DNA of 38,471 nucleotides from Deltaproteobacteria bacterium (GTDB taxonomy: Bacteria > Desulfobacterota > Desulfarculia > Adiutricales > JAFDHD01): assembly GCA_019308995.1 (NCBI GenBank), contig JAFDHD010000018.1:1-38471 (forward strand), written 5' to 3'. Below, piece after piece: positions 23,978 to 32,223 of this stretch. The stretch's first letter is position 1, and every line of letters starts with the position of its first letter. Under the pieces are notes generated by a model. The model saw only the letters and a program-made list of their open reading frames with translations. It did no database searches and was not told the origin of the DNA. The position numbers and the translations under genes are program-made.

Positions 23978-24637
23978 ATGAACGATAACCTGGAAATCAT
24001 CCTGAATTTCCTGAGAGAACGTTCAACCCAGGCCCAGGACTGGCTTAAGTCCCCATATCTTTATCTTGATCCTGAGGGTGTCCAGTATTTATTTCAGGAG
24101 TTGACCGGCCTCAAAGGTTTGCCTTCGATGAGGCTCGATCCTGGGGAAGGCCGGGCTGAACTGAGGCTCGAAAGCGGCCCCGGCTCTGAACTTCCGCTTC
24201 ATCTGGTGTATCAGGCCCTGGTTCCCCTGGTCAGGCAAAAAGCGCCTCTGATAAATAGAAAGGAAGAGCTGACTGGATTGGTCCAAAGCTATGCCTGGGT
24301 CCAGGGCATGCTCCAGGGAACGCGTTTCCCGGACGGTGCTTTCAATATCGAAATCCTTTTTCACGGGACACGAGGGCTGCTCTTTTATACCAGGGACTTT
24401 TTTAGCTCCATGCTGCGGCCCCTCCTGGACCATGACCGGATTTTTACCCTGCAGTGCCCGGTCGAGGCCCTGGTTTACGTGCATGGCCCGGTCATGAAGC
24501 AGATCTTTTACCACCATACATATGGCGACAACAAGGAGCATGACTGGCTGCCTCTGGTGCCGGTGGCCATCCAGGCATGTAAGGCGGATGGCTCCAGCCC
24601 CGGAACCAGTGAGAACGCGTGCTCAGCTAGGAGCTGA
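23978..24637 (+). CDS. Conserved-looking hypothetical protein
   Basis: The 219-residue soluble protein has no signal peptide, membrane helix or motif I can name. The central part has ordered alternating helices and strands (DPEGVQYLFQELTGLKGLP, LRLESGPGSELPLHLVYQAL, FNIEILFHGTRGLLFYTRDF). The last 20 residues are low-complexity and may be a spurious end. It is tightly linked to the coiled-coil gene before it and to the CNNM/CBS gene after it. Function unknown. Confidence 0.55.
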   Translation: MNDNLEIILNFLRERSTQAQDWLKSPYLYLDPEGVQYLFQELTGLKGLPSMRLDPGEGRAELRLESGPGSELPLHLVYQALVPLVRQKAPLINRKEELTGLVQSYAWVQGMLQGTRFPDGAFNIEILFHGTRGLLFYTRDFFSSMLRPLLDHDRIFTLQCPVEALVYVHGPVMKQIFYHHTYGDNKEHDWLPLVPVAIQACKADGSSPGTSENACSARS

Positions 24638-24696
24638 TCTGCCTGGGGAAACCGGGTGGATTTTATTTTATCTTTTATGAAAGCAGGTCAGGCCTT

Positions 24697-25740
24697 ATGA
24701 TCCTTTTACTGTTTTTCTTTTTTATCGTCCTCTTCGTCTCATTTATCTGCTCGTTCTCAGAGGCGGTCCTCCTGTCTCTCACCCACAGCCATGCCGCCTT
24801 GCTGGAAAAACAGGGACTCAGGAGCGGGCGGATTCTTGTGGGGCTGAAGGAAAGGATAAATCGTCCCCTGGCGGCCATTTTGACCTTAAATACCATTGCC
24901 AACACCCTAGGCGCCGCCGGTGTCGGGGCTCAGACCCTCCACCTCTATGGCAGCAAATGGGTTGCCTTGTCATCAGGGGTGCTAACTTTTTGCATCTTGA
25001 TTCTGGCGGAGATCGTTCCCAAGACGCTGGGGGCGGTTTACTGGAAGCAATTGTCATCTCCGGCCGCATATTTGATTCGCTTTTTAATCGTCGTTGCCTA
25101 TCCGTTTGTCGTTATCATTGAAGGCGTTTCCCGTTTGATTGGGACCCGGAAGGATATCATCAAAATAACGCGGGAGGAGGTAATTGTGGCGGCCGAAATC
25201 GGCGAGGATGAAGGAGAATTAGTTCAAAGAGAGGAGCGCATCATAAAGAACCTCCTCCGTCTGAACAAAATATACGCCAGAGACATCCTGACCCCCAGGG
25301 CCGTTATTTTTGCGCAGCCTAAAGACCAGACCATAGGTGAGGTGCTCAAAGGGAATACTCCGCTCCGTTTTTCACGAATCCCTGTCTTTGGTGAAGACCT
25401 CGACGACATCATCGGTATGGTTTACCGATTTGAGCTTCTGGACCTGTTTTCGCGAGAACAGACTGACAAGAAGCTGGAAGCGATTGTCCATCCCGTTCAT
25501 GTTGTGCCTGAATCCAAATCTATCGCCGAGATCCTCGACGAATTCATTAAACGGCGTGAACATCTCTTTCTGGTGGTGGATGAGTATGGAGGCACGGCCG
25601 GGATTGTGACCTTGGAAGATACGATTGAAACCCTGCTCGGCGTGGAGATCGTGGATGAATCTGATTCTATAGAAGATATGCAGGAGTATGCCCGGAGAAA
25701 GTGGGCTAAACGAAGGAGAGACGAAGGTCTCTATGAGTGA
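24697..25740 (+). CDS. CNNM-domain/CBS-pair transporter-like protein (HlyC/CorC family), short form
   Basis: The 347-residue membrane protein has an N-terminal CNNM (DUF21) transmembrane region at about 1-165 (LLFFFFIVLFVSFICSFSEAVLLSL, ILILAEIVPKTLGAVYWKQL) followed by a CBS pair at about 190-315 (RDILTPRAVIFAQPKDQTIG, RRIPVF-like RFSRIPVFGEDLDDIIGMV, FLVVDEYGGTAGIVTLEDTIETLLG). It ends in a basic tail and lacks the C-terminal CorC/HlyC domain of longer relatives. Members are linked to magnesium or cobalt handling; exact transport role is not settled. Confidence 0.85.
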   Translation: MILLLFFFFIVLFVSFICSFSEAVLLSLTHSHAALLEKQGLRSGRILVGLKERINRPLAAILTLNTIANTLGAAGVGAQTLHLYGSKWVALSSGVLTFCILILAEIVPKTLGAVYWKQLSSPAAYLIRFLIVVAYPFVVIIEGVSRLIGTRKDIIKITREEVIVAAEIGEDEGELVQREERIIKNLLRLNKIYARDILTPRAVIFAQPKDQTIGEVLKGNTPLRFSRIPVFGEDLDDIIGMVYRFELLDLFSREQTDKKLEAIVHPVHVVPESKSIAEILDEFIKRREHLFLVVDEYGGTAGIVTLEDTIETLLGVEIVDESDSIEDMQEYARRKWAKRRRDEGLYE

Positions 25741-25833
25741 GTATAAATAAGGGGCCTTGTTTGAGCTTCTCTGCTTCCGTCCTTGACAGACAACATCTTT
25801 GCCTTATACTTTAGTTCAAGAGGCAGGTTTATC

Positions 25834-25998
25834 ATGAGCTACTTAAGGAAAATTAAAGAGGAGATTTCATTCAGCCTGCATCTGCGCCGCGAGAAAACCG
25901 CCCGGCGTCTGGGCGAACTTTCCTCCCGCGAAAAGAGGCTTTATCTTTTCCGCAACACCCTCGACACCTCACCCAGGACCGAATCGTTTAGATCCTGA
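25834..25998 (+). CDS. Small charged protein, hypothetical
   Basis: A 54-residue frame begins MSYLRKIKEEISFSLHLRRE and is rich in Arg, Glu and Lys, mostly helical by appearance. ATG 25834 is preceded by AAGAGG at a suitable distance, unlike the longer in-frame start at 25783. It ends just before the intergenic hairpin at 26072. It may be real, but short length and lack of known relatives keep confidence low. Confidence 0.35.
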   Translation: MSYLRKIKEEISFSLHLRREKTARRLGELSSREKRLYLFRNTLDTSPRTESFRS

Positions 25999-26071
25999 AC
26001 GAAAATTAAGGCAAACGACAAAAATACGTTCCGAATTTTTACATCCTCTCTTTATTTCGTGCAAAATAATC

Positions 26072-26102
26072 GGGGCGCCAGACATTTCTAGTTTGGCGCC
26101 CC
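26072..26102. terminator. Bidirectional-looking terminator hairpin
   Basis: GGGGCGCCA and TGGCGCCCC form a perfect 9-bp GC-rich stem with a 13-base loop between the converging genes at 25834 (+) and 26142 (-). On the minus strand it is followed by GATTATTTT, a modest T-rich tail, so it best serves the lipoprotein gene. Confidence 0.6.
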
Positions 26103-26141
26103 TCTGCCGAAGGCAATCTTTTCCCTGTTATGAACCGGTAG

Positions 26142-26729
26142 TTATTTTGTTAGAAACGATTTTACATCTAGATTGTTGACGGCCAAAGAGAAGGCCTCGC
26201 TCAGGGTTTTCTGACCGGTTTTTTGGCCTAGCAGATTGTATTTTTCGGTTCGTCCCGAGACTCGCTCCTGATAAAAGACCTTGCCTTGCCGGTAAACTTT
26301 GGCAAAGAAAGTAACCTCGGCCTTAAAGTTACTTCCGACCAGGTCCAGCAGAACCTTTTCGATCTCGAGGGTTAGCGTCACGATCTCCTTAGAAGGCTGC
26401 TGGATGACACTTACGCCTAGGTTGCTGAGCCGCAAGTTCAATGCGTCTGTGAAGTCCTGTTTGATATCCGTGGTGGCGGTCTTTTCCTCATCCGGCTTGG
26501 CGGTCCGTTCAAACAGGTTTATGACTGAACCGGTGCCAGACCAGATCTTCATCTGTTTGACCTTCGGGCTGAGGATTTCCTTGACCGGGCGCATGTCTTT
26601 TACCTGGAGATAGATTCTTTTTACGGTCAAGGGTTTCTCTGTATCAGTTTTGTAACTGATACCCTTTTCCTGTGTAGCGCAGCTGCTTAAAAACAACAGG
26701 GCCAAGACGGCTGGCATGATCCTCTTCAT
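26142..26729 (-). CDS. YajG-like lipoprotein
   Basis: The roughly 195-residue protein starts MKRIMPAVLALLFLSSCATQ, a classical lipoprotein signal with the lipidated Cys at about residue 17. The C-terminal part (FTDALNLRLSNLGVSV, SNFKAEVTFFAKVYRQGKVFYQERVSGRTEKYNLLG and AFSLAVNNL) resembles the YajG family of predicted outer-membrane-associated lipoproteins. ATG 26729 is chosen over the upstream frame start at 26852 because it follows GGAGAGACCG and gives the signal peptide; the upstream 41 codons are not lipoprotein-like. Function unknown. Confidence 0.72.
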   Translation of the reverse strand: MKRIMPAVLALLFLSSCATQEKGISYKTDTEKPLTVKRIYLQVKDMRPVKEILSPKVKQMKIWSGTGSVINLFERTAKPDEEKTATTDIKQDFTDALNLRLSNLGVSVIQQPSKEIVTLTLEIEKVLLDLVGSNFKAEVTFFAKVYRQGKVFYQERVSGRTEKYNLLGQKTGQKTLSEAFSLAVNNLDVKSFLTK

Positions 26730-26934
26730 CGGTCTCTCCTTTTTCTTTTGTAATAGGAACTCATCATATCTCAAGCGGTCTCTCAGTTCAAATAAAAAAG
26801 AGCTATTGTTATTTCTGGTTTTTCTTTCAATGCGTTTTATATCTTCAATCATTGTTCAGGATGGCGCCCGGATCTGCTTCAGAAAGTCGAAGCAAAGAAC
26901 TTTGTTCAGGGAGCCTGGACAAACGTACCAGGTC

Positions 26935-27696
26935 TTACCGATATTTTTCACGCCGTTTCTTTCGAGCCGCCCGTTTCCAATCCTTGTCTTTTCTGTCTTT
27001 CCTTCTTTTTTCGCCTTGATGACGCCGCCACAGGTCTGGATCGCGCTCAGGCTCCAGCTTGAAGGTGCCGGGCGTTGGCGGTTCAGGTGGAGGCGAGGGT
27101 TTCTTTTTTTCCGCCACGGTTTTTTCTGGAGGCAAAGACGGCCCGGAAAAGAATTGCGGGGACAGGTCTTTGACCAGGTAGATTATCTCGAGCGGGCGCC
27201 AGAATACGGTCCCCTGTCGGCTTGCCTTGGCCGCCTGGACAGTCAAGAGAATGGGCTGCCGGTCTCGGCGGCTGCCGACGCGCAGAGCCATTTCAGGCGT
27301 CATGTAGAGGGGCACCCAGGGCCATTGGCTGGGCTTAAGCCCATGCTCGAGGATAGCGGGGTAGGCCTTACGCCGGGCAGCGTGATACAACAAGACCGGG
27401 GGATTGACTTCAGGAAATGGTCCCAGTTCAAGGTGCGTCTCGCCAGGCGCCACCCTGATCTGCTTATCTGCTATCTCAAATGTGGTGTCTGCCGGTTCTC
27501 TGACCAGGGCGTCGAGATGACTTTCCCGGACAAATGACCACCCTTGTTCCTCCCTGAGGGCAATCAGGAGTTCCTTGGTTGAAACAAAGCCCTCTTCATC
27601 CAATAACAGGCCGAATTCATCGGGTCGGTGGCCAAGCATGTATGTTACCATGCGGCTCAGGCTTTGCCGCTGCTGCCTGATTTTTTGTTTGCTCAC
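26935..27696 (-). CDS. RNA 2'-phosphotransferase (Tpt1/KptA) family protein, divergent active site
   Basis: The 253-residue protein follows KptA through residue 185: SLSRMVTYMLGHRPDEFGLLLDEEG near 12-36, DTTFEIADKQIRVAPGE near 80, LLYHAARRKAYPAILEHGLKP near 105-125 and PILLTVQAAKASRQGTVFW near 150. KptA enzymes use an Arg-His-Arg-Arg set to move a 2'-phosphate from RNA to NAD. Here the first Arg of the LRH motif is Gly, the H and the central R remain, and the GER-x-HVHLS segment reads SQWPWVPLYMT, so the last Arg is also gone. A 60-residue basic tail follows. Activity on NAD is doubtful. Confidence 0.8.
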   Translation of the reverse strand: MSKQKIRQQRQSLSRMVTYMLGHRPDEFGLLLDEEGFVSTKELLIALREEQGWSFVRESHLDALVREPADTTFEIADKQIRVAPGETHLELGPFPEVNPPVLLYHAARRKAYPAILEHGLKPSQWPWVPLYMTPEMALRVGSRRDRQPILLTVQAAKASRQGTVFWRPLEIIYLVKDLSPQFFSGPSLPPEKTVAEKKKPSPPPEPPTPGTFKLEPERDPDLWRRHQGEKRRKDRKDKDWKRAARKKRREKYR

Positions 27697-27757
27697 CTTC
27701 CGGCTGTCTTGGTTTTCCTTTGCTTATTTATTGAAAATAGTAGCATGAAACAGGGAT

Positions 27758-27787
27758 AAAAAAAAGGCCGGCTCATTCAGCCGGCCT
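27758..27787 (-). terminator. Intrinsic terminator of the Hsp20 gene
   Basis: On the minus strand GGCCGGCT and AGCCGGCC form an 8-bp stem with a 5-base loop, followed by a run of eight T at 27758-27765, just after the Hsp20 stop. This is a textbook Rho-independent terminator. Confidence 0.85.
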
Positions 27788-27805
27788 CAAGAGGCAGGTT
27801 CTTCC

Positions 27806-28246
27806 TTAGTGGACTTTAATCTCTATCTTTTTGGGTTTGGATTCTTCTGTTTTCGGTAATGTCACCTTGAGGACGCCGTTTTCCATCTTGGCATTGATTT
27901 TTTCACGATCAACATTTTCGGGTAAGTTGAAAACTCGAACGTAAGTTCCATATCTGCGTTCACGCAGGTGGTATTCTTCCTGCTCTTCTTTCTTTTCTTC
28001 CTCATGCTCCGCCGTCAGCTTCAGCTGCCCGTCGTTGACTTCAAGCTGGATCTCTTTTTCAGCAAAGCCCGGCAGTTCAGCTGTGACAAGGTATTCATGC
28101 TCGGTCTCAGCAACATCTACCCGAGGGGTGATCGTGTACTCCTTTTCCTCGAAGGTGTCAAAGAAGAAGGGCCTGAAGAGATCATCAAAAAGCCTGCGCC
28201 TCGGAAGCAACCCTTTTAATGGATCATAAAGTGTTAGTGCTGTCAT
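27806..28246 (-). CDS. Small heat shock protein, Hsp20/alpha-crystallin family
   Basis: The 146-residue chaperone has a short N-terminal arm (LFDDLFRPFFFDTFE), the alpha-crystallin domain at about 40-130 with PRVDVAETEHEYLVTAELPGFAEKEI and NLPENVDREKINAKMENGVLKVTLPK, and a charged C-terminal tail with an IEI-type motif. It holds unfolding proteins in an ATP-independent way. GGAGG precedes the start. It is divergent to rpoH, with a sigma-70-type promoter at 28283-28310 rather than an obvious sigma-32 element. Confidence 0.95.
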   Translation of the reverse strand: MTALTLYDPLKGLLPRRRLFDDLFRPFFFDTFEEKEYTITPRVDVAETEHEYLVTAELPGFAEKEIQLEVNDGQLKLTAEHEEEKKEEQEEYHLRERRYGTYVRVFNLPENVDREKINAKMENGVLKVTLPKTEESKPKKIEIKVH

Positions 28247-28282
28247 TTTTCCATCCTCCTTTCTTCAACTTCATTTACCTGT

Positions 28283-28310
28283 AACATAAGTCCGAAGTCG
28301 TCTTTGTCAA
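28283..28310 (-). promoter_or_regulatory. Promoter of the Hsp20 gene
   Basis: On the minus strand TTGACA (28305-28310) is followed after 16 bases by TATGTT (28283-28288), giving a leader of roughly 30 bases with GGAGG before the ATG. The sequence looks like a vegetative promoter. Confidence 0.6.
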
Positions 28311-28350
28311 CCCTCAGGAATCGGGAATGCGAGATGAAGGCCTCTGATGA

Positions 28351-28379
28351 TTGACACCGGATGAGCATTGGGATATTTT
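28351..28379 (+). promoter_or_regulatory. Promoter of rpoH
   Basis: TTGACA at 28351-28356, a 17-base spacer and TATTTT at 28374-28379 form a good sigma-70 promoter. The expected start point is near 28386, the position of the rpoH ATG, so the transcript may be leaderless. Confidence 0.5.
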
Positions 28380-28385
28380 TAAATA

Positions 28386-29372
28386 ATGGTTGATCGGAAT
28401 AACAAAGAAGCAGAGGCAGTTGAGGAGGAGCTCGAGGAGTTAGAACCCTCGTCCGGGGATGACCTTCTGCCAATAACCAGAATAGAGGCTGAGGCTCCGG
28501 CTCTCTATGATCCCCTGGATCGCTATTTTTACGAAGTCGGGAAGTACCATCTCCTGACCCGGGAAGAGGAGACGGCTCTGGCGATCAAGGTCCGGGAACA
28601 CCACGACCAGGAAGCAGCTTACCGTCTGGTAACGTCAAACCTGAGGCTCGTTATCAAAATCGCCATGGATTTCCATCGCCATTGGACAAAGAACCTGCTG
28701 GATTTGATCCAGGAAGGCAATGTCGGCTTGATACAGGCAGTTTCCAAATTCAACCCTTACCGCGGCGTCAAGTTCTCCTATTATGCCTCCTTCTGGATCA
28801 AGGCGTATATTCTCAAGTTTATCCTGGACAACTGGCACCTGGTGCGGGTGGGCACAACGCAGGCCCAGCGCAAGCTCTTCTTTAACTTGAAAAAGGAAAA
28901 GGAAAAATTACTAGCTCAAGGAATTGATCCCGGCCCCAAGCTCCTGGCAGAACAACTTCAGGTCAGGGAAAAGGATGTAATCGAGATGGAGCCCCGTCTG
29001 GAGGGGGCAGAGATTTCCCTGGATGCCTCGGCGTACGAAGACTCAAAGGACGCCTTCCTTACATTTTTACCGGCTGATGAGACGGAAACGGATGATTTCC
29101 TGGCGAAAAAAGAGATCAAAAAAATGCTGCATGCGATTGTGGAAGATTTTCGGCAGACACTCGAAGGCCGCGACCTGGATATCTTCGACAACCGTATTTT
29201 AGCTGAAAATCCACTAACTTTGCAGGAGATGGGTCAGAAATACGATATCTCCCGGGAGCGTATCCGGCAGCTTGAAGATCGAATAAAAAAGAATCTTCGC
29301 CAGCGTTTTATGGAAGAGTTCCCAGAATTTACCGCAGATGATTTCCTGGCGGCCATTGGAATGGAGGATTAA
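28386..29372 (+). CDS. rpoH: Heat-shock sigma factor RpoH (sigma-32 type)
   Basis: The 328-residue sigma factor has region 2 at about 60-145 (NLLDLIQEGNVGLIQAVSKFNPYRGVKFSYYASFWIKAYILKFIL), the RpoH-specific box QRKLFFNLKKEKEKL, and region 4 near 265-310 (EMGQKYDISRERIRQLEDRIKKNLR). It is an acid-rich N-terminus before region 1.2. It directs RNA polymerase to heat-shock promoters. It is divergent to Hsp20, a fitting neighbour. The ATG has no ribosome site upstream and no later Met fits the family N-terminus, hence the leaderless reading. Confidence 0.93.
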   Translation: MVDRNNKEAEAVEEELEELEPSSGDDLLPITRIEAEAPALYDPLDRYFYEVGKYHLLTREEETALAIKVREHHDQEAAYRLVTSNLRLVIKIAMDFHRHWTKNLLDLIQEGNVGLIQAVSKFNPYRGVKFSYYASFWIKAYILKFILDNWHLVRVGTTQAQRKLFFNLKKEKEKLLAQGIDPGPKLLAEQLQVREKDVIEMEPRLEGAEISLDASAYEDSKDAFLTFLPADETETDDFLAKKEIKKMLHAIVEDFRQTLEGRDLDIFDNRILAENPLTLQEMGQKYDISRERIRQLEDRIKKNLRQRFMEEFPEFTADDFLAAIGMED

Positions 29373-29375
29373 TCC

Positions 29376-29596
29376 TTGCGGTACCAAGGCACTGTCTACC
29401 GACCGCCAAGTGAAGCGCAAAGCCTGCTCATCCAGGCAACGATCGGCTGTCCGCTATGCTCCTGAGCGATCATATTTCCAATTACATCAATCTTACGGGG
29501 GAGCTGCCAGGGGACAGGCCGGAGCTGCTGGCTGATCTTGAGGCGGCCATGGATCTGGACTGCTCCCAACTAGCTCGACGTCTAACGGTCTTATAG
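29376..29596 (+). pseudogene. Radical SAM protein remnant with large internal deletion
   Basis: The first 25 codons from TTG 29376 (LRYQGTVYRPPSEAQSLLIQ then ATIGCP) match the N-terminus of a radical SAM family whose next residues carry the CxxxCxxC cluster. In a different frame, from about 29456, the DNA encodes the family's C-terminus (LSDHISNYINLTGELPGDRPELLADLEAAM) to TAG 29594-29596. Roughly 250 codons with the cluster and TIM barrel are missing between. Both ends are intact and no foreign DNA lies at the joint, so a deletion is the simplest reading. Confidence 0.75.
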
Positions 29597-29659
29597 TTGC
29601 AGGGTTGGTCACGGCGGCTGGAGGGCTTATTTAAACTTCATAGCAGGAAGGAAAAATTT

Positions 29660-31426
29660 TTGTCTATTATTCGATTTTTTTTAGCCTGGTGTATGCTGAC
29701 GCCATTTGTGCTGATCTGTGCTTGCGCTCCTGTTCCGCCCGCATCCATTTCGGCTTCAAGTCCTTATCCGGACGAATCCAAGGAGCAGAAGCCTGTCTCT
29801 AAGGCCTCTCTGGATCAGCTTCCCCGGGCGGCAGCCTACTATTATTTTATGCTGTCCAACCTTTCTCTGGCTGCGGGTAAGGCCCAGCTTGGCCTTGAAT
29901 ATCTCAACACTGCCAGGCAAATAGACCCGGAGTCGGCTTTTTTAGAAGGTGAGCTGGCATATTATTATCTCAGGGGAGGTCAATCGGCAGAGGCCCTGAA
30001 GCACGCCCGCTCGGCTGTGGCCAAGAATCCTGACTATCGCCCGGCGCGTCTCTTGCTGGCCGGATTTCTCAAGGCCATGAAGCGGCACGAGGAGGCCATT
30101 GCGGAGTATAAGACCATCTTAGAAAAGGACCCTGACGCCTACGAGGTTCTCATGCGCCTGGGGATGATATACATGGATCTCCGGCGGTATGAGCAGGCAG
30201 AAAAGGTTTTGACGCATCTGCTTGAGATCAAGCCGGAGTCTCATTTTGCTATTTTTTATCTTGGACGGATCGCCTTGGCCCGGAAGGAGGTTGTCCGGGC
30301 TGAGGAGCGTTTTTTAGAGGCATTGAAGATTGCCCCGGAGTTCGAACCCGCCTTTAGCAATCTGGTTATCCTGTATGAAAAAGATGAAAAGCCAGAAAAA
30401 TTAGAAGAGCTCGAGAAGGTATATCAAAAATTGATACGCCTCAAACCCTCAGCCAATCAGGCCCGAATCCTCATGGCCCGGCTCTACCTCAAGTTCGGGC
30501 GGGAGAAGCAGGCTCAGGAGCTGTTCGATGAATTAAAGGCCGAGGCGCTAAACCCTAAAGATATCGGGCTTCGCATCGGCCTGGTCTATTTTGAACGGGG
30601 TCAGTTTGAAAAGGCCATCAAAGAGCTTCGACTCGTTCTTGAATCCGATCCGGACAACGTTCGGGCTAGATATTATTTGAGCCTGGCCTACGAGGAAACG
30701 GAGGAGTACCAGAAAGCCGTCGAGGGTTTTTTGTTCTTCAAGCCTGAATCGGATTTCTTTGTGGAAGCCCGGCTGCACCTGGCCTATGCCATGAGCGAGC
30801 TTGATGACCTCAAGGCCGCCATTCAATATATCAAGGAGGCCATCGAGCATAAGCCTAAACAGTCGGTTCTGTACCGCTCCCTGGCCACTCTTTACGAGGA
30901 GAACGAACAGTTAGACCTGGCAAAAGAGACCGTGGAAAAGGGTTTGAGAATGGACCCCCAAAACCTGGGCCTGAACTTCCGCCTGGGCGTTATACTTGAC
31001 AAGTTTAAAGACAAGGAAGGTTCAATCAGGCAGATGAAAGGGGTCATTGAACTTGACCCTGAGCATGCCGACGCCATGAACTACCTGGCATACACCTGGG
31101 CTGAGATGGGCAGCAACCTGGATGAGGCCCTAATGCTGGCGCAAAAGGCTGCCAAGATCAAACCAAATGCCGGTTATATCATTGACACCATTGGCTGGAT
31201 TTATTTCCAGCAGGGTATTTTCCCTTCAGCTCTAGAACATTTGAAACGAGCGGCCGAGCTCATGCCCGAAGATCCGGTCATTCATGAACATCTGGGTGAC
31301 ACCTATTTCAAGCTGGAGCAGTTTCAGAAGGCCTTTGAGGTTTACCTCGAGGTTCAGAAACTCGGTCCAGAAGACAAGGACCGTCTTGAAAAGAAGATCA
31401 GGGACCTTAAAGGCCTCTTGCCTTAA
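29660..31426 (+). CDS. TPR-repeat lipoprotein
   Basis: The roughly 588-residue exported protein has a signal sequence (SIIRFFLAWCMLTPFVLICAC) with a likely lipidated Cys at about residue 22, a short Pro/Ser linker, then about 14 tetratricopeptide repeats from residue 45 to the end (for example YRPARLLLAGFLKAMKRHEE and YNYLAYTWAEMGSNLDEAL-like units). It probably scaffolds protein contacts at the outer membrane. I prefer TTG 29660 (AGGAAGGA ribosome site) over the earlier TTG 29597, which has none. The next lipoprotein gene starts at its stop. Confidence 0.8.
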   Translation: MSIIRFFLAWCMLTPFVLICACAPVPPASISASSPYPDESKEQKPVSKASLDQLPRAAAYYYFMLSNLSLAAGKAQLGLEYLNTARQIDPESAFLEGELAYYYLRGGQSAEALKHARSAVAKNPDYRPARLLLAGFLKAMKRHEEAIAEYKTILEKDPDAYEVLMRLGMIYMDLRRYEQAEKVLTHLLEIKPESHFAIFYLGRIALARKEVVRAEERFLEALKIAPEFEPAFSNLVILYEKDEKPEKLEELEKVYQKLIRLKPSANQARILMARLYLKFGREKQAQELFDELKAEALNPKDIGLRIGLVYFERGQFEKAIKELRLVLESDPDNVRARYYLSLAYEETEEYQKAVEGFLFFKPESDFFVEARLHLAYAMSELDDLKAAIQYIKEAIEHKPKQSVLYRSLATLYEENEQLDLAKETVEKGLRMDPQNLGLNFRLGVILDKFKDKEGSIRQMKGVIELDPEHADAMNYLAYTWAEMGSNLDEALMLAQKAAKIKPNAGYIIDTIGWIYFQQGIFPSALEHLKRAAELMPEDPVIHEHLGDTYFKLEQFQKAFEVYLEVQKLGPEDKDRLEKKIRDLKGLLP

Positions 31427-31427
31427 A

Positions 31428-32216
31428 CTGGCCGGCTCGAGACAGATTTTGCTGGCTCTGCTGGCCTTTTCGTTCGCGGGCTGCGCGTCCTTAGCTCCTG
31501 TAATCCCTGAGCCCCCTCTGCCCGAGGCCTCGGCGCTGGTGGACCATTTTCGCGCTCAGCAAGGCAGGATTAAAAGTTTTGTCGCCCGGGGCCGGCTGCG
31601 GGTCGAGAGTCCTCAAGTTAATTATCAGGCCAAGATCACCTTGGCCGCTGTTCGTCCTGCCCGTTTCAGGCTGACAGCGATTGATTTTTTTGGGCGCTCA
31701 ATGATGACTCTTGCCTCTAACCAGGGTGAAATCTTCTTCCTAGATCACAGTCGGGCCAGGCTATACCGGGGACCGATCAGCCAGGGAACCTTAAAGCGCT
31801 TCTTGCCTTTCAACCTAAAAATTTCTGATATCATTACCTTTTTTGTCGGCGGTGTTATATTGTCTTCCCACCAGGAGGCTGAAGTTTCGCGGGTGGAGCC
31901 TGGCCTGTGGCGCCTGAGCCTGCTGGGACCGAACAAGGCTACGAAGGAACGAATTTACCTGGACCCGTTGAACAGGCGTGTCCTTCGCATTGAGATGAGT
32001 TTTAAAGCGGAAGATGGTTTGATGCAGATCGAATTTTCAGACTATCGCGATCTGGAAGGTCAGGAGATTCCGTTTCACATACGACTGACGGATCGGCAGG
32101 AAAAGGCTGAGCTGATCCTGGATTACCAGGAGTTGAAACTTGATTTCGAACTCCCGGACAGGCTTTTCAATCTGTCAGCGCCGCCGGGCGTCGAGGTGAT
32201 TGATCTGCCGGGCTGA
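31428..32216 (+). CDS. LolB/DUF4292-like outer-membrane lipoprotein
   Basis: The roughly 263-residue lipoprotein has a signal LLALLAFSFAGCAS with lipidated Cys and then a beta-rich fold: IKSFVARGRLRVESPQVNYQ, ARFRLTAIDFFGRSMMTLAS and ILDYQELKLDFELPDRLF, as in the DUF4292/LolB-like lipoprotein-binding group. No ATG is available near the signal: the choices are CTG 31428, just after the upstream stop, which gives a basic n-region, or TTG 31449, which truncates it. An ATG at 31284 would add 48 out-of-place residues and overlap the TPR gene by about 140 bases. The start is uncertain. Confidence 0.7.
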   Translation: MAGSRQILLALLAFSFAGCASLAPVIPEPPLPEASALVDHFRAQQGRIKSFVARGRLRVESPQVNYQAKITLAAVRPARFRLTAIDFFGRSMMTLASNQGEIFFLDHSRARLYRGPISQGTLKRFLPFNLKISDIITFFVGGVILSSHQEAEVSRVEPGLWRLSLLGPNKATKERIYLDPLNRRVLRIEMSFKAEDGLMQIEFSDYRDLEGQEIPFHIRLTDRQEKAELILDYQELKLDFELPDRLFNLSAPPGVEVIDLPG

Positions 32217-32223
32217 GGGAGAC

